Shown piece after piece: positions 23,129 through 32,502 of a stretch of 64,000 nt of DNA. The notes beneath the pieces are model-generated. The model was given only the letters and a program-made list of their open reading frames with translations, had not been told where the DNA came from and did no database searches. The translations under genes were made by a program, and so were the position numbers. This DNA is from Puccinia triticina. Its lineage: Eukaryota; Basidiomycota; Pucciniomycetes; Pucciniales; Pucciniaceae. Location: assembly GCF_026914185.1 (NCBI RefSeq), contig NC_070568.1:4670001-4734000 (forward strand), given 5' to 3'. The first letter of the stretch is position 1; every line of letters begins with the position of its first letter.

Positions 23129-24008
23129 GCTCAGTAGTGTGACGGGGGGCTGAGAGTAAGACCACCCACTTGGCCCCCGCTAACGCCTCCTGGAACTCCC
23201 CGATCGCCCGCTCGATCTCCTCCTGGACCTGCTTCAGACTGCTGTAGAGGGCCAGGTACTCGGGCGGTTTGGGGGGACAGGTCATGGCCTGGCGACGGAG
23301 GACGACAGCGAGACAGTGAGCACAGACCCGGACGCCCTTTGTGGGCGTTGTTGTTGTTGTTGTTGTTGTTGTTGAGGAGGAGGAGGGGGAGGGGTTGTGG
23401 AGGGGGGCGGCGATGAGGTGGCGGATGGAGGGGCCGGGGCGGTCGGGGAGGAGCCCTGTCTGGTGGCTGTCGTCGTCGAGGACGCGGAGAGTGTTGCGGT
23501 GCAGGAGCGGGTCCCAGTCGACGCGGATCAACGAGGAGCATCTGCGGGGGCCGGCGGAGTGGGGCTTGAAGCAGACCAGCTGGCCACAGAGTCTGCAGTG
23601 GTGCTTGCGGATCCGGAGGCCGAAGGGCGTGTGGCAGAGCGTGCAGTCGCCCGCCGAGGTGTCGTCCTGCCACCGGACGATGGCCTGCTCGTGGGCGCGG
23701 AGCGAGCCTGGCCGGGCCGCCAGCAGGTCGGAGCTGATGGCCAGCAGTTTCTGCGAGAGATTGTTGTTGCTGGTGGTGGTGGTGGTGTTTTGGGGCTGGT
23801 GTGGGAAGTGGAGCTGGATGAGTTTCTCGAGCCGTTTCTGGAGCCGGGCCTCCTCGAGTCTCTTCGCCTCCTGGCGGGTTCTCCGTGCGGCGACGAGCTG
23901 GTCTGTGCGGTCGCGGTAGACGCCCTTCGGCTGGAATCCCGAGCGGAAGGGCGTGTTGTTGGTGTTGGTTCGTTTGGTGGGGGTGTATGGGCGGTAGGGG
24001 CTGGCCAT
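22469..24008 (-). CDS. FYVE zinc-finger protein, Pep7/Vac1/rabenosyn-like
   Basis: Two exons, 24008-23170 and 23090-22469, joined in phase (donor GTGGGT, acceptor GTGTAG), encode 486 residues. Residues 121-242 form a FYVE finger: CTLC at 122-125, the diagnostic RKHHCRLCG at 134-142, a further Cys at 146 and a final C-x-x-C at 229-232, with a Ser/Thr-rich insertion between. FYVE domains bind phosphatidylinositol 3-phosphate on endosomes. The arrangement, with a basic N-terminus and a helical tail after the finger, resembles fungal Pep7/Vac1, which tethers Golgi-derived vesicles at endosomes with Vps45 and Rab5. The exact orthologue is inferred. The 79 bp intron is mostly a (CA)n tract. The C-terminus beyond residue ~460 crosses a poly(C) run and is uncertain. 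A LINE lies about 230 bp upstream. Strongly GC-rich codons. Confidence 0.75.
23093..23124. repeat. (CA)n microsatellite in FYVE intron
   Basis: A run of about 16 CA dinucleotides directly precedes the 3' splice site of the minus-strand gene, where it reads as (TG)n immediately before TAG. Confidence 0.9.
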
Positions 24009-24179
24009 CGTGCTGCTTGCTGTTCTGGCGGTGGTTCTTTCGGCTGAGGCGATGTATGTGCACTCCCACCGGGGGTCCCCTAACCTCCCCAGCTCGGAGC
24101 TCACTTGACACGAGTCCCTGGTTCATCCACCGGGGGAGCGTAGCAACCTCCGAAGGAGGGACTTGCCTCCAAAGTACAT

Positions 24180-25568
24180 ATGTATTGTCTTTCCCGAAAA
24201 TCTTGGACTTTGCACTCGACATTCCATCCATCCATCACGGTGGCACAGGTCCTGGATGGATTATACCATCGGGCATGTCGACTGATCACAGGACTGTTCC
24301 GCCAAACCCCGCTCATCTTTGTGAGGAAAAGTAGTGGTCTCACCACTCCCCAGGAGATTCACTTCCGAAACTCTCATCAGTACATCCTTCGAGCTCTAGC
24401 ATATCCCCCCTCTCATCCTGTTACCCACATTCTACAAACAGAGCTGACCGGCCAACCGCCCTCGTTCCCAAGTCCCATCCATTCACTGCTTACCCCGTCC
24501 AACCCATACAGCTTCCCAATCAACCAAACAGAAACCATTCGCCCGGTTCCCGCCCCCCCTTGGGTAGAGCCAATTTCTATTGTACAGAACATCAGAGAAA
24601 AGCGAGTGGATGCCATCAAACACATTCCTCAACAGGTGCGACAGGAACTCCAGAATCATGCCTTGATCTTATTCACGGATGGTTCCTGGATCCCAGACAA
24701 AGGAGCCGGGGCAGCGGCGGTAGTCCACCCTTTGGGACAAAGCACCATGACCTCTATTTGTCGAGCTGACACCATCTCCAATTTTGAATCGGAGCTAATA
24801 GGGATACGACTAGCCATTGATATGGCACAGGAAATTCTAGATGCCGATATTGATTGCGTTTTCATAGGTGTAGCAATCTTCAGCGATAACCAGGGTGCTC
24901 TAACCAGATCTGCAGACCCATTATCCCTATCCCCGGGACAACATCTTTACACTGATAATTTCTTTCGCATGAAGCTATTAGGGAGACCGGTCCGATTGTA
25001 TTGGTGCCCCGGACACGAGGGGATACAGGCTAATGAACAGGCTGACTCCCTGGCCAAGTCGGCAGCATTAGGGGAACCCTCTTCGGAATCAAGAGCAATG
25101 CAACATTTGACCGTACCAATGAGCCTAGCCAAGGCGAGGCAAAGTTGTAAGACTCGCCTCAAGGTACCGGAAGCTATATCGGGCGAGGATACTCGTCGGT
25201 TCCCATTCTCCAAAGACTGTACGAAGTTGCTTCAGTCGCTGGACAGGCAAGAGAAAGGCCTGGCGGCGACCATCTTTCAACTCAGGGCCGATCACGCTCC
25301 TCTCAATAACTTTCTTTTTAAAATCAAATCTATTCTGGACCCCCGCTGTACTAACTGCTTTGTGCCAGAAAATGCGGCACATTTTCTTATGTTTTGTACC
25401 AGATACAGAAAAGCTCGAACGGACTTGAAAAAGAACCTTCGACGCCTCAAATGCAGGGTAAACCCGAACTCCTTCCGATCCATCATGGACAACCCCAACG
25501 CGATGGAAGAAGTCTCAAAATTCATACTCGCCACCGATCGATTTCCCAACATTCGGAAATACAATTAA
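24180..25568 (+). pseudogene. LINE ORF2 C-terminal part: RNase H and zinc-knuckle-like region
   Basis: The open frame of 462 codons lacks the reverse transcriptase catalytic core, so it is truncated. The first ~20 codons are flanking DNA upstream of the insertion point at 24239. Near residue 165 the RNase H signature begins with LILFTDGSW (catalytic Asp), followed by ESELIG (Glu), FSDNQGA (Asp) and WCPGHEGIQANEQAD (Asp), the usual order for LINE RNase H. A C-terminal C-x-x-C...H...C block (CTNC ... HFLMFC) matches the conserved post-RNase H motif of I/Tad-clade elements. In an intact element these domains help degrade the RNA template during target-primed reverse transcription. Confidence 0.8.
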
Positions 25569-26243
25569 ATCGACAACATCGATCAACCCTCACACATTTT
25601 GTCTTCCTTCCTTGCTCGCTCTCTGCTACCTATGGTGCCGGTTTCTGCAATTTCACACTCTTTTGCCTCCTTTTTTTAGTTTCTTTTTCTTCCTTTGATA
25701 ACCCTCCAAAGATGTACCTACAAGCGATGGACTAGGGACCTCAGCCCAGAATCCCGGAAGACCGACGGGCCTTGGGTTATTGGGGGATAACCTGAGTAAC
25801 CCCTTTTTCTATCAGATGCTTGCGCAAGGTTGCGGGGGCCCTTTGAAGCGCTCTGATTCAAATTCTATGGTGGGATGGGACAAAGGGCTGGGGTTTCCGA
25901 ACTCCAAAGCAAATACTCCCTCCTGTTTTTCTTTTTGATCTCATAAACTTCCTTCCTCAGACTTGTCTTACCAATGATCTCTCTCATCGATGGCACATTT
26001 ATAGATAGTTTCTCTTCTCTATTCATCTCTTACTTTTCCCTTTCTCCTATTTTTTTCCCTTAAATTCTTACCTCTACATACACACACTATCCGGTATCAC
26101 ATGTCTCTGATTACGCCACAATTTTTTCATGACGTAGTTTATTACTTTACAGAAGTATGGGTTTGTACATACAAAAATTAGCTCGATAAATAGTGCGGAA
26201 TGTGAAATCAATAGCACTTTAAAAAAAAAAAAAAAAAAAAAAA
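24239..26243 (+). mobile_element. 5'-truncated LINE (I/Tad-type) with poly(A) and 12 bp target duplication
   Basis: The element ends in a 23-base A tract (26221-26243) followed by TCCATCCATCAC (26244-26255). The same 12-mer occurs at 24227-24238, immediately before sequence homologous to the end of a LINE reverse transcriptase, giving a target-site duplication and a 5' truncation. It carries an RNase H domain and C-terminal CCHC-like region (open frame to 25568) plus a ~675 bp 3' untranslated region. It inserted upstream of the FYVE gene, in opposite orientation. Confidence 0.75.
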
Positions 26244-27043
26244 TCCATCCATCACATACTGTTTTTTTTTTCCTCGGTTTTTACTTGGGAGTTTTTTCCA
26301 GAGTGTCGTGAGAAATCAAATTGTGCATCTCTTTTTTTCATTTCACAGCATGTCACCCAACCTTAGCGTGTGACTTTAGCTCTGAGCATGCCGGAGCCCG
26401 TTATTGGAACCTTATTTTTTGACCTCCGTCCTGCCCACAGCCGGGCCCTGCCCGGCCCCAGCTGCTTCCCTACCGCAACGCCATTGCCTCCCGGTCCCCC
26501 CATCATACACTCCATGCCTATGATATTCAACCGCCTCCCTCAACTGGCCATTGCCTGATCTCTCCAAACCCAGCCGACCTCAGATCCATGCAAGGTTGTT
26601 GGCATCTGATCCCTCAACTGGTCGTCATCCAATCCCTCTCAACTGGTCATCATCTGATCCCTCTCGACTGCTTGCCATCCGATCCCTCTCAACTGCTCGC
26701 CATCCAATCCCGCTCAACTGCTTGCCATCCGATCCATCTCAACTGCTCGCCATCCAATCCCTGCTCCTATTTGCTTCAGCCTTTTGTTAATGCACACCAT
26801 CAACAATCAACAGATCTTTTGGATCTGTTTGAACAGACAGAATCTTGGACTCACAAACTCATGCCTTCAACAAACAAGTGAGCAATTTTAATTTCTGTCT
26901 TTTATATTTAAAGAGACCTGATCCAAGGAATTTCGGACCCAGAAGCAGTTATCCATCTTCGACTTGAATCGGTCTTTATTTATCATCCAATTAGCATTCT
27001 TCATTTGTCCTCTTTTGATCGCATTATAATCCACAACAACTCA
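26244..27043. other. Upstream region of SAM-like gene with minisatellite
   Basis: AT-rich sequence follows the LINE. The minisatellite at 26603-26762 and pyrimidine-rich tracts precede the gene at 27044. No other gene seen. Confidence 0.4.
26603..26762 (+). repeat. 25 bp minisatellite, ~6-7 units
   Basis: Degenerate units of CATCCGATCCCTCTCAACTG plus CTCGC are arranged head to tail. Confidence 0.8.
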
Positions 27044-28456
27044 ATGGCTTCCATGGAATTATATGACCCAAGCTTACCACCGTACTTCTCTCCAATGATC
27101 AACCTGGCAGCGAATGGCTCTCCTTCCCCGGTTCCTCAAAACCCGCCCATGTTCACTTCCAAAGGCTTCAGAGTGTTAGGCCTTGGTCCGCCGGTGTTAT
27201 TTGAGTGTGCTGTCAATTTTACTATCTATTGTAGCGAGAAAACCAAACGCAATGCGACAAACTGGGTAGCAGTCCAACCCAAATCCGAGCTTTCTGTTAC
27301 TTTCAACACTCGCGATAACGTCAGTCTATCCGGCTTCCAAAAAATGATTGCTGATAAATGCAATGAGCAATACAACTGTCTTGGTCAAATCATCCACAAG
27401 GGTACTATCGGCTCACCGTCTACGATCACGTGGAATGTCTATATCCTTAGCAACAAGAAGTTTCCAAAAAAGAATTCCCATCACCTGTTTGATGAACTTT
27501 CCTTCAACCAATGGATCACTGAGATAAACACCTCCAAACAAACAAAAGGCGGGGTTGTCATATTGATGGACAATCCTCGGAATGCGGCCGTCCACGCTCG
27601 CAAAGAAGATTTGGTTGCAAAAACGATCAAGCGGATGGAAGCTCGACAGCTTGGTCCAGTCGGTCCTTCAAGAAGATCCCAAAGGGCCTTAGGCAATAGC
27701 GATGTGGTGAGTAACTTCTTTCTCTTGCCTCATTTGATGCAGGGTGACATGGTGGCTAAACACAAATTCAACTCTTACATTTTCTCAGGGAGAGTCCAGC
27801 GATGTCGAATTCGAAGACTTGGACATCTACACCGATCAGATCTACGCAAAGTACGGCATGAACATTGAATACGACCGATTCCATCCCACCTATCCTGATC
27901 CCACCAACGCAGACCGTTATATCCCACTTACTTCTGGCAACATCGACATCTGGGCCAAAGCTATGGTCAGTTATATCTGTTTTTCAGCCTTCATCATCTC
28001 AATGTTGATGGTTTTGATCATACTTGACAGTGTTCTCGCGTTGCTGGAGTCAGTCTGACTTCACCCCCAAGCTCGCTCAAGTACGAGACCCGCAAGGGCA
28101 AAGCCAAGTCAAAGTTATCCAAAGAAACCTCTGCCGGTGCCAGCAACAACTCCTTTGTTGAATTTGCGAACTGGTTCGCAAACCATCAAGCCCGCAATGT
28201 CCGCGCCTCTCCTCCTTCCTCAGTCCATGGTGCTACTCCCGATCAACTTGTCGATTACTTGGTCTTTGTCAGCATTGCTCCTCACAAGCGCAAGGAGTTA
28301 TTGACCACACTTCTTGAACACGATATCGACAATTATCAAATGTTCAAGTCCCTCTCAGTTGAAGAGTTGAGATCGATTGGTTTCAATGTGGGTGTTATAT
28401 CCAAACTTCGCAGCAATGTTAACAAATTCCGAAACCATCTTGCTCAAAATCCCTGA
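27044..28456 (+). CDS. Unknown protein with C-terminal SAM-like domain, three exons
   Basis: Exons 27044-27706, 27789-27965 and 28031-28456, with donors GTGAGT and GTCAGT and acceptors CTCAG and GACAG, all in phase 0, give 421 residues. The in-frame ATG at 27044 begins MASMELYDP. The first ~220 residues show no domain I recognise. A basic stretch and an Arg/Ser-rich segment precede the acidic exon 2 (SSDVEFEDLD). Residues ~345-415 have the pattern of a sterile alpha motif: a short helix near LVDYLVFV, then DIDNYQMFKSLSVEELRSIG and a final helix VISKLRSNVNKF. SAM domains mediate protein or RNA contacts. Codon use is ordinary and AT-leaning, unlike the FYVE gene nearby. It could be a member of a species-specific repeated family. 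Function unknown. Confidence 0.6.
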
Positions 28457-29303
28457 TTGGTCCAGCCTGTTGTGTTCATGTCTCCTCGTCTGCTGATTGA
28501 TATCTTGCTTATCTCTTATTTATCTGAGTCTATCCATGTGTCTCTTCTCCTTGTATTGTCGTGCTGCCTGTTAGTCTCTGTCCTGCTGCCTGTTATTCTC
28601 CCTGGTCTGATGTTGCTTGCCTCCTTTCCCTTTCATTCTTGGCTGTGCCGAATCCAGCAGCTTGCTGCATTTATCAAGTCCCTTTTTTCCTCACATGCTT
28701 CGTGTCCTAAAATCAAAGCGTTTGCCTGCACTTATACACACCAACTGTTTGGACTCTCTAAGCGAGTCGCGAGTCGCAAGCCCAGCTGGCCATAGCCCTG
28801 ATTTTGAGAAACGAGTCCAAACCAAAGTCTGCTTGAGTCGGACAATCTCTAAGCAAGTGAGACGAATCTCTCGGCTTCTCAGACAAGCCCAACTCAAATC
28901 TGACTTAGTTGGAAAGTCTCTGAGCGAGTTAGACATCCTCAGCTTCTCAGACAAGCCCAATTTTTGTGCATCTCGCATTTCAAGTTCAAGGATCATATCA
29001 TTTGAGTGCAAGACACAGAGAGACAACATTGATTTTATTGTGGTTCATGCACGAACATATTTGATTCAGTAGGAGAGACACAGACAGGGCACACAGTGAT
29101 AAGAAAACAAGCCAACTTAGCAAAGGGATTCAATCATGGCTTAAAAACAAGGTGAGGTTCATCAATCATGGAATAAAAACAAGGCAAGGTTTGCCAAGAT
29201 AATATAAATAAATTTTTTTGTGGTTTGTTAATGGATATGCAATACAATTTTTTTGTGGTTTGAGTATAGATAGGCAATAGAATAAGAAACAGAGGCAGGG
29301 CAC
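28457..29303. other. No recognised gene
   Basis: Contains imperfect repeats around GCGAGT/CTCAGACAAGCCCAA (28750-28970) and an AT-rich stretch. This may be flanking DNA of the Tc1-like element; no terminal repeat was fixed. Confidence 0.35.
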
Positions 29304-30434
29304 TCAGTTATCAATTTCGTTGGTTACTGGGCAGTGATAGCCGGAATGACGGTAGAGCTCTCGGCACAAGGCCGCAGAAACTACTTGATTTGTTGTTTGA
29401 CGAATTACCCAAGTCGGATCGATCGCATTGACAAGTGCTTGAGTTCGACGGAGGTTACTCTTTACTTGGGAGAAGCAGACTTCTATCAGATTTAATTCCG
29501 GGCAGTACGGGGGAAGATAAACTAATTTGACGCCTGCGTCGCGGCAGAGTCTGGCAACCCTTGGTCGTCGATGGATTGTGGCATTGTCCATGACCAAGAT
29601 GGACTTAACAGCAGGGTAACGGTTCATGCAAGGTAACTAGCAGAAAATTATGCTGTTAGTTAACTCCAAGTAAGAGGAATCAAAGGAACAGACATACCAC
29701 CTTCCACTTCAAAAAATGCTCGAAGTCACAAGCCTTAAACGTGTGTTCTGCAACACTCATTGCCACAACTCCGTCATAGCTAATTGCTGGAATCAAGCTG
29801 TAGCGTGGCGGATTCGAATCGAGCTGATAACGTGAAGCCTGATAGCCTCGGGCGGACCTGGAAAAGCTTTGTAGCAAGTCGCACAAACATATTGCTGACT
29901 CATCTGAAATCAGACCAAACATATCAGATTAAAACTGATACATAAAAACCTTATTATTGAGCTGCACTGACCGGTGAAGACAAGAAACTCAGCCGGAACG
30001 TTCTTCATTTTGGCAATCCATCGAAATTTAGCCGCATAGTTCTTGCAGATGTTGACGGTATTCGGCCTTTTTAAGGTGATACAGAGTTTATTGACGAGAT
30101 TTTGATGGACAGTATTGATCCCAAGGAGTGCACTGCCTTGATCGTACAAGCGTTCTCGGATCTTGTCAAGGAAGAGGCCCGGTTCGTTGCAAACAAGCTC
30201 CACCATGAACTGGCGATCCTCGGCTGTCAATGAAGATACTCGGCCGCGCGATCCATACTGTTCAGGATCGTGTACCACTCGCTGTGTTTCACGGTAAAGC
30301 TGGGTCCATTGACTGAAAGACTGCCTTGAGACAGTCACGCCAAGAGCATTGCGGATGAAGGATTGTGAGTGCTTTTGAAGGGACCTTCGGACCGTTGCAA
30401 CCTTTATTAAAGCATTGTATTTTCGGAAAACCAT
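29304..30434 (-). CDS. Tc1/mariner-type DD34E transposase, apparently intact, three exons
   Basis: Exons 30434-29972, 29903-29698 and 29636-29304 (donors GTCAGT and GTATGT, acceptors TTCAG and GCTAG) join in frame to 333 residues. The N-terminus has helix-turn-helix-like segments (residues ~1-60), then a linker RGRVSSLTAEDRQFM typical of Tc1/IS630 proteins. The catalytic domain shows FTDES (first Asp, about residue 155, assembled across intron 1), ILVMDNATIHRR (second Asp ~240) and LPPYCPELNLIE (Glu ~275), a DD34E spacing. The enzyme would cut and rejoin DNA at TA sites. There are no internal stops or shifts, but no terminal inverted repeats were recognised around it. It is either a recently active element with diverged ends or an immobilised, possibly domesticated, copy. 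Confidence 0.75.
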
Positions 30435-30906
30435 GATGGGGACTGGGGATCAAATTGGATAAAGGTGGCAAGGGCTGGGGGGATGGGGGACACCGGCAAG
30501 GGGCAGGGGGCATGGGGAGGACTGGCTGGGTCCAGGAATCGGAGTGGTGCAGTGATGGTGGGAGAGGGACATACCGTGTGACCCTCTGGTAGTGTGGGAA
30601 ACTACATCGGCTGGGATAGTCCGCGGGCAGAAACACCCGGTCAGGACAAAACCCTAGCCCCTGAGGCAACTTAAATGCATAAATGAGAGAGCGAGATGAC
30701 CAAGATTTATGGTAAAGACAATAGCATGTCTCTCCTCCTGGGCCTGGGGATGCAAAGCATCTCCCATTCCCAATGGGAGACTTATCAGCATTTTTCCGCG
30801 GGAGAGCTTGGGCAAAATTGTGGCTTTTGGCCACCGTTTTGAATCAAAGTGACATGACACAGCGCGCACTTGGTTCTGAAGTTAGCTGAGCATCACAGCT
30901 TCATTC

Positions 30907-31073
30907 GGAGGACTTCCTGTCAATCTGGAAATGCAGATCAGAGCCAACAGATTACAGATTTTTGCAGGGAAATCTACATAGGGCCCCAAAGATCCCCAAA
31001 GTGATCCAGATTTCCAGATTTCCCTGCAAGATCTGAAGTTCCAGATTTATTCAAATTTGACAGCAAGTCCTCC
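30907..31073. mobile_element. Small MITE, 167 bp
   Basis: Ends GGAGGACTTCCTGTCAA and TTGACAGCAAGTCCTCC are a 17 bp inverted repeat with one or two mismatches. Internal TCTGGAA/TTCCAGA blocks and a CCCCAAAGATCC stretch recur in a related copy at 59355-59525. Confidence 0.65.
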
Positions 31074-32444
31074 ATTGTACTCTGCAAATGATAGAAGGTA
31101 CACCAGAGGGGAAGTCTTGCCCTTGCCCAGCAGCTGGGGTGCGCAGAGCACAGAACTCTGCATCTCGATTAATCCACATGGAACTTAGGGGAATTTACAC
31201 ACACAGGGTTCTAGCCAAACACCCAAAAATGGGAAACTTTGAAGGGGGAAAGGGAGGACAGCGTGAGGAGGGGAAATTTTCTGATTGCCCCCGAAAGGAA
31301 GAGGACTTTTAGGCCTTTAATCTGCTGCCACAGGTGTGACGTATTTGTCAGGGGAGGACACCAGAAAGGGCGGCGGGAAAAGACTCCCACCAAATGGGTA
31401 GAAGCCCTCACACCAAGATTTTGTGATTAGCTGCAAGTCCCTCCTTTGGAGGTCACACTTTGTGTGAGGGTGCTTTGTGCCAGCCCAGGCCACCAGGGCC
31501 ATCCAAAGAGAGGGCCTTGTTGTCTTGACCTACAGGATCAAGACACATGGCAGGGAGGATGCCACACTGCTCCATCTTGCCCAATATCTCCCCCTAGACT
31601 TCTGATTCTTACTGTGCCTTTGATGCCATCAAAAAGGTTCTTAGCTTATTTTTAACCCATTTCAAACTCCTCAATATCCAAACCCCCCAACAAGAAATGT
31701 CCTGTAAATGCTGTTACTTGGGGGATCTCTGCAACCAATCTGCCCCCTTTGAGCCTGCGCAAGCTCAGGGAATTTCACATTTTGAGCTGGAAGACCCTTT
31801 CAGAACCAGTCCCCAGTGGGTGGATTGATTGGGCTAGTACTTACAAGAGGCAGTAAGCTGAGAAAACAAGGAATGAAAGCTGAGATAGCAGGCTACAAGC
31901 CTGTCTACTCTTTTTTTCTAACCACAAACTACACTTTTTAAGTCATTTTCAAAAAAAAAAACAAAAAAAAAAGGATACTGATTTTCACAAGGACAACTCA
32001 AGTCTGTTATAGGGCCAATGATGTGACACCACAGCCTGGGCTGGTGCAAAGTGCCCTCTTGCACAGTGCAACTGCCTGAAGGAGGGCCTAGCTGAACTGG
32101 GAGATTCCAATCTTCCAAAAGTTTTTGCTGGGGACTTTAACTCTGACCCTGTTCTGGAAGGAGCCCACACATGAGCTTTGGGGGATGACTGCTAGACAGA
32201 GTCCAATGAAGGTCGCTTTGCTCGTCCGACTCGCGAGGAGTAAGTTGGAAATTGTGACCAGTTGTCGGGTATGTGATTCTCAGAAAATGGGGATAATTGC
32301 TGATGGCATCATGGGTTTTTTTTTGTGATAGGGGCTTTCCTGCGCGCATCCTCCGCCGGAGATGCTGTCCGCCGATACATACCGATAAGTGTGGATCCGG
32401 CGATCGTGCAGGAACAGACAGGCTTATCGGCTGGCCGACCCCCA
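31074..32444. other. No recognised gene; upstream region of PAL
   Basis: No supportable gene. The last few hundred bases presumably hold the promoter of the lyase gene at 32503. Confidence 0.4.
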
Positions 32445-32452
32445 ATATAAAA
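32445..32452 (+). promoter_or_regulatory. Possible TATA box for PAL
   Basis: AATATAAA lies about 55 bp upstream of the ATG, just before a (CAA)n tract. It fits a short 5' leader. Confidence 0.4.
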
Positions 32453-32467
32453 AAACACCCATTTCCC

Positions 32468-32498
<31 letters not shown>

Positions 32499-32499
32499 C
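32468..32499. repeat. (CAA)n trinucleotide tract in PAL leader
   Basis: About ten CAA repeats end four bases before the ATG at 32503. Unstructured CAA leaders generally favour translation, but any effect here is inference. Confidence 0.8.
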
Positions 32500-32502
32500 A
32501 AA

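Noticed and set aside
23131..24231. Long alternative frame over the FYVE gene on the same strand
   Set aside because: It is His/Pro/Arg-rich and compositional, and it overlaps the frame that contains the FYVE zinc ligands.
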